Source of the DNA: Aporhodopirellula sallentina SM41 | Lineage (GTDB): Bacteria > Planctomycetota > Planctomycetia > Pirellulales > Pirellulaceae | Assembly (NCBI RefSeq): GCF_000346505.1 | Contig: NZ_ANOH01000215.1 | Span: forward strand, 1-56,123 | Length of the DNA stretch: 56,123 nucleotides | Direction of reading: 5' to 3' | Shown here: piece after piece, positions 43,857 through 52,441 of the stretch | Numbering within the stretch: the stretch's first letter is position 1 | Layout: each line of letters opens with the position of its first letter | Position numbers and translations under genes: made by a program | The notes under the pieces: generated by a model | What the model was told of the DNA's origin: nothing | The model's input: only the letters and a program-made list of their open reading frames with translations | Databases searched by the model: none

Positions 43857-44827
43857 GTACCTGACGCTTTGCGGAACCGAAAGTAAGCCGCAAGTATCGC
43901 CAGTCCAACCAACAAGACTGCGATTCGCCGAATCCATGGTGTCCCACTGGGCATCGGAAACCCGTCGGGATAAAAAAGTTCTAAAGGCGCAGGACCGAGT
44001 TGCACTTCTTCCAATGTGTATGTCGTTTCAGCTTGACTCGTACCCCGACCGTTGCCTGACGCAATCGCAGTCGATGTGGACCTCGAGGGCAGAAGCAATT
44101 CGCCTTCGTATTCAAGATGAGATATTCCAGTGTATCGTGTCTCACCGGAGCCTCGCCCCGTGGCCTTTCCCGGGACAACGGTTTCGCTTTCATACGATTT
44201 GATTAGGAAGAATTCGTCGTCTAATGATACCTTGCCCGTTGAGACCTGGTCTTCGGTCTTTGCCGAGAAGGTGACACCAATACTGCCGTCGGGAAGCTTT
44301 GCAAATTGATAGCCAACCTCATGGGGCGAGTCGCTCGTGCTATTCAAAACGGCGGAGGCTATCTCATACAGTTTTTCTCCCTCGATTCCGTTTCCATCAT
44401 TAAACCACGAGGCACTTTTGATCACCGCAAGACCTTCTTCGGTCGATTCCACTTCTGTGATCTCGCCGATTTCATCCGGCGATTTAGAACGCATCGTTAT
44501 CGACCCTTCCGGTCTGACGATGTTCCGATTGACACGCACGACATTTCCGTCGAGACCGTCATAGCTAGTTCCATCAACCCGGAAATACTTGCCTTCACGC
44601 GACCAAAATTCGATTCGTTCCCAGCTTTCCCGGCCATTGAATCCCTTATGCGTGCTTTTCCAAACCGCATGCATGTTGTCGTACTGCTCTTCGCAAGCAC
44701 GACTGTTCTCAATAATCGCTTCGAGATCCTGTCGAGAGACAGTGTTCTCTTCTGCGAAGGTGGTCGATGTGTGAAGAATGGCGACAAGCACGAGCAGTAC
44801 TTTTGAGACGGCGATCTGATGAAGCAA
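43853..44827 (-). CDS. Exported membrane protein of unknown function
   Basis: 324 residues. Signal-like N-terminus (HQIAVSKVLLVLVAILHTSTTFA), a beta-rich exported part (ENSRACEEQYDNMHAVWKST, ERIEFWSREGKYFRVDG, GEITEVESTEEGLAVIKS, ETRYTGISHLEYEGELLLPS) and a C-terminal membrane helix (IAVLLVGLAILAAYFRFRK). I do not recognise a named family; the pattern is LolA-like as in many planctomycete exported sensors. The start is a TTG at 44827 preceded by GAGGAAAAGAA, the best ribosome site in the region; the frame upstream runs through repeats and does not look coding. It heads an ATGA-coupled operon with the agarase-like and DUF1559 genes. Confidence 0.75.
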   Translation of the reverse strand: MLHQIAVSKVLLVLVAILHTSTTFAEENTVSRQDLEAIIENSRACEEQYDNMHAVWKSTHKGFNGRESWERIEFWSREGKYFRVDGTSYDGLDGNVVRVNRNIVRPEGSITMRSKSPDEIGEITEVESTEEGLAVIKSASWFNDGNGIEGEKLYEIASAVLNSTSDSPHEVGYQFAKLPDGSIGVTFSAKTEDQVSTGKVSLDDEFFLIKSYESETVVPGKATGRGSGETRYTGISHLEYEGELLLPSRSTSTAIASGNGRGTSQAETTYTLEEVQLGPAPLELFYPDGFPMPSGTPWIRRIAVLLVGLAILAAYFRFRKASGT

Positions 44828-44998
44828 TTTCTTTTCCTCAAGTGCAAACGGTAAGGACAGACCGGTTGATGAAACCCTCGGCAACCCGTCAAAGATGACG
44901 CCTGGATTTTGCAATCGTGTGGCTTGCCCGATCGAACGCCACAAAGGCAGGCGGCTCCCAACCTTTGACCTCGACGGCTTGTGTCACGTGTGCGGTGG

Positions 44999-45033
44999 AT
45001 CGCCGAAAGTCTTGGCGACTTTCGCTACGGACT
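44999..45033 (+). repeat. REP-like hairpin, solo copy (type 1 stem)
   Basis: CGAAAGTC (45004-45011), loop TTGGC, GACTTTCG (45017-45024), followed by CTACGG. The whole 35-base unit is identical to the copy at 45111-45145. Confidence 0.85.
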
Positions 45034-45068
45034 GAGGTCTCGTTTGGGATTAGGGCGGGGTGATTCCT

Positions 45069-45145
45069 CGGTAGCGAAGCTCGCCAAGAGCTTCGGCGGG
45101 AACTGCACAAATCGCCGAAAGTCTTGGCGACTTTCGCTACGGACT
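45069..45145. repeat. Paired REP-like hairpins (REPIN/BIME-like unit)
   Basis: Left hairpin CGAAGCTC-GCCAA-GAGCTTCG (45075-45095) preceded by GGTAG; right hairpin CGAAAGTC-TTGGC-GACTTTCG (45116-45136) followed by CTACGG. The two point in opposite directions, so outer GTAGCGAA and TTCGCTAC ends are inverted repeats of each other, 62 bases apart. Confidence 0.85.
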
Positions 45146-45362
45146 TCGACCTGAGTATTGGCTGTAGCGGCCCATCAAGTACTGAGTAGCAGTACCTGCC
45201 GAACGCCCCGTGTCTTGTAGCAGTTGCCCCCTGCGATACACTGACATTTGCTTGGGTCATGCCCCCCGTTGCTAGTGAAATATGTATGTTGTTAACAATA
45301 GGCAGGTCATTAGGGGGCGTCAATAGTCACTAAGCGATTTTAGGGGAGTTGTGGCGAGGAGT

Positions 45363-45379
45363 GTCATGCGGAGCATGAC
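45363..45379. repeat. Short palindrome GTCATGC-GGA-GCATGAC
   Basis: A 7-bp perfect stem with a 3-base loop, 20 bases downstream of the PQQ lipoprotein stop codon (that gene reads leftward and ends at 45399). Possible terminator or a second repeat family; no T run. Confidence 0.5.
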
Positions 45380-45398
45380 CTACTTGGCTTTGCTCCGT

Positions 45399-46730
45399 TC
45401 ACTCGGGAGCGGCAACACAGATCAAGGACTCCTGTCGGTTAGCGCCGCTACCGACTCCTACGCGGAAAATGATTTGGCTGTCGCCGATGGCGGGTGACGC
45501 GTAGCAATCATCTCCGAGTGAGTTCTTGGCGACCAATTCGTAAGAGTCGGCGGCTTTGAAGACAAAGCAATCTCCCGAGAGATTGGCAACATACACGTGA
45601 TCGTTACACACCACCGGTGAACCGCTGAAGTTTCCGCCGAGTCGTTTCCGCCACATCTGCTCGCCATCCTCGAGCGACCAGCAATAGGCGATTCCGCCGT
45701 CGGTGACCGCCAACACGAGTCCGTTATCCGCGACGAGAGACGGTTCGTAAAGTTTGACTTGGTTGGCCCAGAGACGCTCACCGCTTCCGGACAGGCACAC
45801 GGTTTCTTTGTCGGGGTAACCTCCCGATGCGAGCAAACGGTCACCGGCGATCACCACCGTGCCGCACGTTGCCTCGGCGATGCAAGGCGTTTCCCAAAGG
45901 AGTTCTCCTGTCGACGGATCGTAGCTCGACACGGTATCGCAGCCTGAAATCAGCAATTGTTCACGTCCATCGATAGTACCAATCGCTGGACTGGAGTAAC
46001 TGCTCACGTTCCCCCGAGCGATTCGCCATGCGGGTGTGCCGCTGGTCCGATCGAACGCGGCGAGGTAACCGCCACCTTGATTGTCCGCGGCGATGACGAC
46101 TAACGATTTGTAAATGAGCGGCGAAGGTGCGTAGCCAAATTTCGGATTGAACGCTCCCGCTTCCTGTTGCCACAATTGTTGCCCATCGAGATCCAACGCC
46201 GTGACAAAGATTTTGTCGGAATTCAACATCGCCGCAAACAATCGCTCGCCGTCGCTCGCCACCGTCGAATTGGCGTTGGTGCCCTTTTTGTGAATGCTGC
46301 GTGGCGACGGGAATCCGCCATCGTGAATGACGGTTTGCCATCGCTCGCTGCCATCGTGTTTGTCATAGCTGACGACGGATTGCTTTTGCTGATCATCCAA
46401 CGCTGTGGCAACGATGACTTGGTCGCCCACGATGATCGGACTGCTATGCCCGCGTCCAGGAACGTTGGCCTGCCACGCGACGCCGTCACTTTGCGACCAC
46501 GTGGTTCGCAACGGCTGATCGGGCGCGACTCCGTCTCCGGCCGGCCCACGCCAAGCCGGCCAATCCGATTGCTTCGTCGTGATCGCTTGGTCGATGATTT
46601 CGACGCCACTTTGGCCGGTCGACAATTCCTCGACAGGAATTTTCTTGGCACATCCGGCTACCGAATTCAGCAAGCATACCGACACGACGAGTGGCAGCGG
46701 CAATCCCGCTAGAAGAGTCAATCGAAACAT
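45399..46730 (-). CDS. PQQ-repeat beta-propeller lipoprotein (BamB-like)
   Basis: 443 residues. Lipobox-like LLNSVAGC puts a lipidated Cys at residue 27. The remainder is a beta-propeller of PQQ-like repeats: DWPAWRGPAGDGVAPDQPL opening, VSYDKHDGSERWQTVI, VTALDLDGQQLWQQEAGAF, AAFDRTSGTPAWRI, SSYDPSTGELLWETP, YCWSLEDGEQMWRKRL, VFKAADSYELVAKNSL. The 'WPxWRGP..DG' opening is a hallmark of planctomycete PQQ-like proteins. Likely a non-enzymatic scaffold or sensor in the envelope; no PQQ-ligand set for dehydrogenase activity is evident. Confidence 0.92.
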   Translation of the reverse strand: MFRLTLLAGLPLPLVVSVCLLNSVAGCAKKIPVEELSTGQSGVEIIDQAITTKQSDWPAWRGPAGDGVAPDQPLRTTWSQSDGVAWQANVPGRGHSSPIIVGDQVIVATALDDQQKQSVVSYDKHDGSERWQTVIHDGGFPSPRSIHKKGTNANSTVASDGERLFAAMLNSDKIFVTALDLDGQQLWQQEAGAFNPKFGYAPSPLIYKSLVVIAADNQGGGYLAAFDRTSGTPAWRIARGNVSSYSSPAIGTIDGREQLLISGCDTVSSYDPSTGELLWETPCIAEATCGTVVIAGDRLLASGGYPDKETVCLSGSGERLWANQVKLYEPSLVADNGLVLAVTDGGIAYCWSLEDGEQMWRKRLGGNFSGSPVVCNDHVYVANLSGDCFVFKAADSYELVAKNSLGDDCYASPAIGDSQIIFRVGVGSGANRQESLICVAAPE

Positions 46731-46841
46731 AAGCCAACTCGGCGGTATGAATGAGGAATGAGGAGCAACCGTCCAACGCGGAAAACAACATCCGCTACGC
46801 AGTTGGCCGGTTTCTATACCGCCCGTTATCGTACCGCCTGT

Positions 46842-47822
46842 TCACCGGACAGAAGTGAGTGTAGCAGGCGAAGGCGCCGTTTGCTGTGTGTTGAGTTGCG
46901 AACGGGTGCGAACGATTTCGTTCAGAAACACCCGCCGAATCGCGTCGTACCCACGGTCGTTCGGGTCTTCGATGTTGTCGTAGAACCAATAGTGCGGGTC
47001 GGCGTGATCGTAGTGTGCCCTCCAGAACTGGCGGCAGTGCGAACCATGACCGAGGAATGTTTCATAAAGATTCACGACATGCACGTTCTCGCGCGCGGAC
47101 GCGACGTCGCGGATCGTTTGATTGTATCGGGCATGAATGGCGAGCCCGTCGTCCCAGTCCGGCAGAAAGATACTCGGTGCGTCGCCGACACCATCGGTCG
47201 GGTCATAGATGTCACCGACATAGACAAGGCATCCGCCCGGAAATCGTTCATTGAGCCCGTCGAGAATCTGGTTGAGCCGCTCGTGAAAATTCACGATCCA
47301 TGGTTCGGCCTGCTCCAACGTCGCGCCGTACATCGCACCTTCCTCCGGTGGACGTCGTCCGTAGGAATGGATCAGGTCGTTTCCGCCGGTTGTCATCACG
47401 ACCAATCCAAACATATCGTCCGGGAAGGGGGTGACCCGAGTTTGCAGCGTTTGTAAATGCTCGATGGATGTAGAGCCGGATACGGCGACGTTCTCGGATG
47501 TGAGGTTGGGCAAAACAACCGAAAGACATTTGCCTTTCATGTCGTCGTATTCATCGCTTGGGTTTTGTCGCAAACGTTCAAAGTACGTGTGGCTGCGTGA
47601 TTTGGCGCCGAGCCCGCGTGTGACGCTGTCGCCGATCCCAAAGAGCAGAATCTTACGATCGGTCCAGACGGAATCAAACGGGGCTTTCGCGACCTTAGGC
47701 CCGGCCGATCCGCTGCCTACCGGACGGCGCAAAAACAGTTCGATGTACGCGGGGACAGCTACCAGGATGACGACGCCAAGCAACAAGAGCCATCGACGGC
47801 TGCGCGGTCTCGATTCGTTCAT
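46842..47822 (-). CDS. SGNH/GDSL hydrolase, membrane-anchored
   Basis: 326 residues. An N-terminal anchor (RRWLLLLGVVILVAVPAYIE) is followed by an SGNH fold: block I LLFGIGDSVTRGLGAKS (Ser nucleophile), block II-like VAVSGSTSIEHLQTL, block III VVMTTGGNDLIHSYG (Gly, Asn) and block V-like DHADPHYWFYDNIEDPNDRG (Asp/His). Probably an exported carbohydrate esterase or lipase-like enzyme; the substrate is unknown. ATG 47822 puts the anchor near the N-terminus; 47834 is also in frame. Confidence 0.9.
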   Translation of the reverse strand: MNESRPRSRRWLLLLGVVILVAVPAYIELFLRRPVGSGSAGPKVAKAPFDSVWTDRKILLFGIGDSVTRGLGAKSRSHTYFERLRQNPSDEYDDMKGKCLSVVLPNLTSENVAVSGSTSIEHLQTLQTRVTPFPDDMFGLVVMTTGGNDLIHSYGRRPPEEGAMYGATLEQAEPWIVNFHERLNQILDGLNERFPGGCLVYVGDIYDPTDGVGDAPSIFLPDWDDGLAIHARYNQTIRDVASARENVHVVNLYETFLGHGSHCRQFWRAHYDHADPHYWFYDNIEDPNDRGYDAIRRVFLNEIVRTRSQLNTQQTAPSPATLTSVR

Positions 47823-47966
47823 GTTTCGGCCCACCTGCGGAAGAGACGTTCGCGATCGATCCGCGGGCCTCTAGCGTTGCCCCCCGGAGCGACGGAAGCA
47901 TTCAAGATAGCATCTCTGTCGTCACCGTTGTCAGGAAAACGGCTCAGGGTAAACAGCGCGTTCCCG

Positions 47967-48035
47967 TAGCGAAGCTCGCCAAGAGCTTCGGTGGGGCCTT
48001 GAGAATCGTCGAAAGTCTACGCGACTTTCGCTACC
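47967..48035. repeat. Paired REP-like hairpins (second REPIN-like unit)
   Basis: Left hairpin CGAAGCTC-GCCAA-GAGCTTCG (47970-47990), right hairpin CGAAAGTC-TACGC-GACTTTCG (48010-48030), flanked by GTAG and CTACCGG. Same order, spacing (61 against 62 bases) and opposite orientation as the unit at 45069-45145; only the right loop differs (TACGC for TTGGC). Confidence 0.85.
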
Positions 48036-48080
48036 GGTTAAGGAGTCGCCGATCCGGTGATGAGCGTTTCGGATCGATGC

Positions 48081-49586
48081 TTAGCTCGAGGCGACGAGAG
48101 CTTGTTCGGGATGGGTTGCGTCCACCGAAACTTGCCCCGATGCGACGCGGCGTTGGTAGTCAGGCCAGACTTCTTCGGCGAGCTTTTCTTCGCCCAACGT
48201 GATCGTCTCATTCACGTTCAAGTTGCCTTTGACAATGTGTGCCGAGTTCAACGCGTAGAACCCAGGAACGCTCGTGACGACCGGTGGTAATCGCGTGCTG
48301 TAGTCGACCGTGGACAATGCCGCCACATACTTCGCACGAGCGATTTTGAACTCAATAACCTGATCGCGTGAAAAGTGGTCATACATCTTTTCCAGAGTCG
48401 AGAGGCATTTCTCGCGGTAGTCTTCGTCGGACTCGTTGAGACCCTCGTGATCGTCGGGCAAGTACTTCGGCAGATAAACGAGGTGTTTGCCACCGAGTTG
48501 CGTTTGCGGATCGACGATGGTCGACATCTCGATCACGGCGGTGAGTGGCACCCACGTGTCGGTGATGTTGGTCACGTAGTATTCGCTGATCGGTTTTTCC
48601 ATCAGCATCGACGCGCAGACGACGCCGAGGTAACGGATGTTGCGGTGTTGTTCCTTTTCCTTTTCAGTCAACGCGTCGCAAGAATCGGCAATGAACGGCG
48701 ACGCGATCGTGGAAACGACGTTGTCATAGATTTCGCTGTGACCGTCCGCGAATTCCACGCGGAGTTCGCCCGTATCCATCGGAACCACGCCCTTCACCGG
48801 AGACGCGGTCTTCATTGTCACGTCACGACCGGAGAGCCAACCGACCCAACTTTCGAGGACCTGCGCGTATCCGCCGGGAACATAACCGAACATCTCGGTC
48901 TTCATTCCGCTGCGGCGTGCCTTGTACATCCGCGCCGTGTGTGCCCAGATAAACGCGGCGGAGGTTTGTTTGTAGGCTTCGCCGAGTTTTGCTTTGAGCA
49001 GCGGTTGCCAGATTTTTTCAAACACGCCACGTCCAGACCAACGACGCAGCCATTTTTCGACCGTCAATTTTTCCAGTCGTCGCCAGTTGCGAATTTTGGA
49101 CGCGTAGAAAATTGTCCCGCCGAGCCGCAACTTTTCAATCAGCGTCAGCGGCGGGAACTTCAGAAATTCTGCCGTGTTGCTCATCGAGAGCAATCGTCCG
49201 CCGGCATAAAACCCGGTCTTGGTCTCGACCCACTTCATTTTAGATTCGAGCCCGAGTCGTTCGAGCACGGCGCGGATCTTCGTGTCGCTCATCAGCGTGA
49301 CGTGATAGAACCGATCCCAAATCACGTCACCGTCTTGCCCGTTGTTGAGATTCCAGGCACTCGTCAGACCGCCCATCGTGGGTGCGGCTTCGGCGAGCGT
49401 CACGTTCTGCCCGCGGTCGCGAAGATCCGTCGCGACCTGCAGTCCCATCACTCCACCACCGATCACGAGCCAACGACTCGACGGCGCCGAGTCGCCGCCA
49501 CGTCGATCCGCCGAGCTAGGTTGCCCCACCGAGCCGGATGGATAATCAGAACGGGACGCCGATTGATTCGTTGATCTCTCTGGCAT
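48081..49586 (-). CDS. FAD-dependent oxidoreductase / amine oxidase-like (UDP-galactopyranose mutase-like fold)
   Basis: 501 residues. After a ~38-residue variable N-terminus comes the dinucleotide-binding motif WLVIGGGVMGLQVATDLRDR, then the NAD_binding_8 style EAAPTMGGLTSAW. Further blocks are FYHVTLMSDTKIRAVLERLG, TGFYAGGRLLSMS, GRGVFEKIWQPLLKAKLGEA, YVPGGYAQVLES and, near the end, STVDYSTRLPPVVTSVPGFYALNSAHIV. This layout belongs to the protoporphyrinogen-oxidase/UGM-like group often paired with a GT2 glycosyltransferase. It lies 4 bases downstream of the GT2 gene in the same operon. Role in glycolipid or surface glycan synthesis is inferred. Confidence 0.88.
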   Translation of the reverse strand: MPERSTNQSASRSDYPSGSVGQPSSADRRGGDSAPSSRWLVIGGGVMGLQVATDLRDRGQNVTLAEAAPTMGGLTSAWNLNNGQDGDVIWDRFYHVTLMSDTKIRAVLERLGLESKMKWVETKTGFYAGGRLLSMSNTAEFLKFPPLTLIEKLRLGGTIFYASKIRNWRRLEKLTVEKWLRRWSGRGVFEKIWQPLLKAKLGEAYKQTSAAFIWAHTARMYKARRSGMKTEMFGYVPGGYAQVLESWVGWLSGRDVTMKTASPVKGVVPMDTGELRVEFADGHSEIYDNVVSTIASPFIADSCDALTEKEKEQHRNIRYLGVVCASMLMEKPISEYYVTNITDTWVPLTAVIEMSTIVDPQTQLGGKHLVYLPKYLPDDHEGLNESDEDYREKCLSTLEKMYDHFSRDQVIEFKIARAKYVAALSTVDYSTRLPPVVTSVPGFYALNSAHIVKGNLNVNETITLGEEKLAEEVWPDYQRRVASGQVSVDATHPEQALVASS

Positions 49587-49590
49587 CCAA

Positions 49591-50442
49591 CTACGATCCC
49601 TTCACGCGGTGTCGCCCGAGCATCTTCAGTGTCAACCAGATCGTGCGGAAGACCTGCATCTTACTCGCACCGCCCTTTTGGTCGTAACGCAAACGCAGCG
49701 GGACTTCGCCGAAGACGCATCCCATCTTTCGCAGTTTCAACAACACGTCGGCCATGCACGAGAATCCGGTCTCGCCGACAAAGTCATCGCCGTACTTCGC
49801 AAAACCGTCGCGGATCGCCGATGCCCGGTAGGCCCGGTAGCCGGAGGTGTAATCACGCACACCGCGGGTTGGGAACAACAGGGTGAACAGCGCCCGGGCG
49901 CCGATGCTGAGGAAGTGACGCTCGATCGGCACACCGACCACGCGGGCACCGTTTTGAAAACGCGAGGCGATCACGCAATCGCATCCTTCGTGAACCGACT
50001 GCACCATTCGGTTGATCAGCCCCGGCGGGTGAGTGTTGTCCGCGTCCATCGTGATGATGATGTCACGTTCACCGGCGCGGTCGACGGCTTCCTTGAGTCC
50101 ATCGCGGATCGTCACGCCGAGGCCCTGATTGACGTCGTGTTTGACCAAATGCACTGGCATTTGAAACGACATCTGCGACGCGATCTTGGCGGTGTCGTCT
50201 TTGCTGCCGTCATCAACGATCACCACCTCGTAGGGCAGACCGCTGTCGGCGAATGCTTCACCGACCCGTTCGAGCAGTTCGGGCAGGGCTTCCTGTTCGT
50301 TGTAGGCGGGCAGAGCGAGAATCACCTTCGCGGGCCGGAACCGCAGCGGATTGGGGGTGGTCGCGGCGGGTGTCGACGTCGCGGGAACGGCGTCGCTCAC
50401 AGCAGAATGTTGAGGTCTGGGTTCTGGATTGGGGGAATTCAT
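49591..50442 (-). CDS. Glycosyltransferase family 2 (polyprenyl-phosphate mannose/glucose synthase-like)
   Basis: 283 residues. A disordered Pro/Ala/Thr-rich N-terminus (~45) precedes a GT-A domain: VILALPAYNEQEALPELLER, YEVVIVDDGSKDDTAKIA, NQGLGVTIRDGLKEA, IIITMDADNTHPPGLI (DAD metal motif) and FTLLFPTRGVRDYTSGYRAY. This matches the DPM1-like branch that makes polyprenyl-phosphate sugars, without the C-terminal membrane helices of larger relatives. ATG 50442 chosen; a GTG at 50475 is in frame. Operon with the FAD oxidoreductase 4 bases on. Confidence 0.92.
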   Translation of the reverse strand: MNSPNPEPRPQHSAVSDAVPATSTPAATTPNPLRFRPAKVILALPAYNEQEALPELLERVGEAFADSGLPYEVVIVDDGSKDDTAKIASQMSFQMPVHLVKHDVNQGLGVTIRDGLKEAVDRAGERDIIITMDADNTHPPGLINRMVQSVHEGCDCVIASRFQNGARVVGVPIERHFLSIGARALFTLLFPTRGVRDYTSGYRAYRASAIRDGFAKYGDDFVGETGFSCMADVLLKLRKMGCVFGEVPLRLRYDQKGGASKMQVFRTIWLTLKMLGRHRVKGS

Positions 50443-50782
50443 AGGGCCCGGCCGGAATAGAGTTCGTTTGTTCACTGTCGAAGATGTGTGATGATAACTG
50501 AAAGAGCCATTCTATTCAGCCGTCCACCCATCACAACTGACACATATGGAATTACTTGCTCTGGGCTTAATTACCGAAAATAGCTAACCTGAGGAGGCGT
50601 GAGTGACGCGAATTTTGAGGATTCTGCCGTGCTCGCGCCGCCCCGTGGGGTCTGGTTTGGAGTTGTTCATCGATCGTCTCGGGGCGGAATCGATCCGCCT
50701 CTCGTTCACTCGCCCACACGTCCCCTCCAACAAAATCGCTGGTCCGTTGCCTACCACCGTTGCCGAGTACACCGCACCCACC

Positions 50783-51943
50783 ATGTCCACCGGCGGCCCT
50801 CTGATCGACCTGCGGAGATACGCCGATCGCGAACACCTGCTGCTGGCCTCTTACGCAATGCACAGCAGCGACTCGGCAGGCCGCGTCGAACACGAATCCC
50901 CCCACGCCTACCGGGGGCCCTACGGTCGTGACCGCGACCGGATTTTGCACAGCAGCGCATTCCGCCGACTTTCGGGAAAAATGCAGGTGTTCACGGGAGA
51001 AATGGGCACCTACCACCGCACTCGGCTGACCCACACGTTCGAAGTCGCCTCGGTCGCCCGGACGCTCGCCCGCGTCCTGCGGCTCAACGAAGACCTGACC
51101 GAGGCCCTCGCGTTGATGCACGACATCGGCCACCCACCCTATGGCCATTGCGGCGAAGACGTGTTGTCAGAATGCATGCAGTCGGTCGGCGGTTTTTCAC
51201 ACAACCAATTTGCACTGACGATTGTCGAAGAGCTGGAACAGCGTTATCACGCATTCGCCGGCTTGAATTTATCGGCGGAAACGTTGGCCGGCCAAGACAC
51301 GCGGGCTCACAAGAGCGAAGCGGCCGTGGGTCGGGCACCGTTGCTCGAAGTACAAATTGTCGATGCCGCCGATTCCATCGCCTACGACGCTCACGACATT
51401 GACGATGCCCTGCAGATGGGATTGCTCTCGATCGACAGCCTCTCGGAACTCCGGATCATTCGCCGTGCGATGCGACGGGTTCGCGAAAAAGCCGGCGAGC
51501 TGCCAACCGGGGCGATGCGTCAACTGCTCGTGCACGAACTGATCGATTTGCAGGTCAGCGATCTGTTGCAGGTCTCGATCGAACTGTTGCAGACCGCACA
51601 AGGCATGACGGCCGATGACGTCCGTGACGCGGGAATCCGTGTCCATCACAGCGAAACACTCGCGGCCGAACGAGCCGAGTTGGAACGTTTTCTGTTCAAC
51701 GCGGTGTACCGGCACCCCAGGTTAATTCCGGTCCGGGAGTCGGCGGCCAATCGGGTGCGGGTGTTGTTTGACGTACTGAGCCAAACGCCCAGCCGATTAC
51801 CGCTCCGATTCCGACGTCGGGCAGAATCCCTGCCGCTGGATCGCGTTATCGGCGAGTACATTGCCGGAATGACCGACCAGTTCTGTGACCAACAATTCGC
51901 GAGTCTGGAACACTCCACCGCCGGGCCATTGGCGGACTGGTAG
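50783..51943 (+). CDS. dgt: Deoxyguanosinetriphosphate triphosphohydrolase-like protein
   Basis: 386-residue cytoplasmic HD-domain enzyme that hydrolyses dNTPs to nucleoside and triphosphate. Family blocks: HESPHAYRGPYGRDRDRILH, SSAFRRLSGKMQVF, the first His in YHRTRLTHTFEVASVARTL, the HD pair in ALMHDIGHPPYGHCGED, then EVQIVDAADSIAYDAHDIDD with the second Asp. Length and order fit the short dGTPase-like group. ATG 50783 (MSTGGPLIDLRRYADRE) is the natural start; a longer frame to 50603 has shadow-like composition. Confidence 0.93.
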   Translation: MSTGGPLIDLRRYADREHLLLASYAMHSSDSAGRVEHESPHAYRGPYGRDRDRILHSSAFRRLSGKMQVFTGEMGTYHRTRLTHTFEVASVARTLARVLRLNEDLTEALALMHDIGHPPYGHCGEDVLSECMQSVGGFSHNQFALTIVEELEQRYHAFAGLNLSAETLAGQDTRAHKSEAAVGRAPLLEVQIVDAADSIAYDAHDIDDALQMGLLSIDSLSELRIIRRAMRRVREKAGELPTGAMRQLLVHELIDLQVSDLLQVSIELLQTAQGMTADDVRDAGIRVHHSETLAAERAELERFLFNAVYRHPRLIPVRESAANRVRVLFDVLSQTPSRLPLRFRRRAESLPLDRVIGEYIAGMTDQFCDQQFASLEHSTAGPLADW

Positions 51944-52441
51944 AGTGCCAACTGATTGCCGGGCTGTTGATTTATTCGTTTAACGGCAATACCGTTCAAT
52001 TTGCGTTTAACCCGTGCCCGAAGGGTAGGTTGTGTTCCGTCAAGCGTCGCCTACGGCTACCGGTTAAACGAAAACGCCACAACCCGGTGCTTCATTGAAC
52101 GGTATTGTGGTTAAACGAAAACAGGTTGACTCTTGATTAAACGACAAACCGTTGAGCCTCGGGCTGAATCCCCGCTGGTTGGAACGGTTGCCGGTTTGAA
52201 ATGCCGCCGAGATCGATTGCCACCAAGAAATTACAGCTTAATCGCAAAAGCACAAAACACTGGTGGTGTTTGCCTCGTCCCACTACAAACCGAACCGCCG
52301 GCCTCAGAATCGGCTCGTTCAAGCGGCCCAACCCCTGGGCGATTCGAGCAGACCATTTACACTGTTCGATTCCTCCGCTTTCCCCCACCTCCTTGAAGCA
52401 TTTAGGTCGGTCCGCGTTACGAGCGTGGGCTGCAGACACAT
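51944..52441. other. Intergenic region with inverted-repeat element
   Basis: 498 bases between dgt and the PIN-TRAM gene. The left third is the palindromic element at 51976-52118; the rest (52119-52441) has no convincing gene and must include the promoter of the PIN-TRAM/groES pair. Confidence 0.6.
51976..52118. repeat. 143-bp inverted-repeat element (MITE-like or large REP)
   Basis: Outer arms 51976-52000 and 52094-52118 are 25 bases long and match at 23 positions as inverted repeats (TCGTTTAACGG... / ...GGTTAAACGA). An inner GGTTGTG / CACAACC pair (near 52027 and 52079) is also inverted. GGTTAAACGAAAAC occurs twice inside (near 52063 and 52109). No coding capacity and no clear target-site duplication. 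Confidence 0.7.

Larger units (their letters stand above)
44828..45398. other. Intergenic repeat cluster
   Basis: 571 bases without a gene. It contains three REP-like hairpins (given separately), a GTCATGC-GGA-GCATGAC hairpin at 45363-45379 just before the PQQ lipoprotein gene's 3' end, and unassigned sequence between. Open frames here only reflect the palindromes. Confidence 0.7.

Noticed and set aside
45001-45145. Possible CRISPR-like array because of identical 35-base repeats
   Set aside because: Only two identical copies with hairpin character, opposite-orientation partners and no cas genes; REP elements explain it.
44889-45323. 144-codon minus-strand frame
   Set aside because: It runs through the REP hairpins; its residues are translated palindromes (for example the repeated DFRRS/SWRAS-type segments).
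48375-49574. 399-codon plus-strand frame
   Set aside because: Antisense of the FAD oxidoreductase; His/Arg/Phe-rich composition with no recognisable domain.
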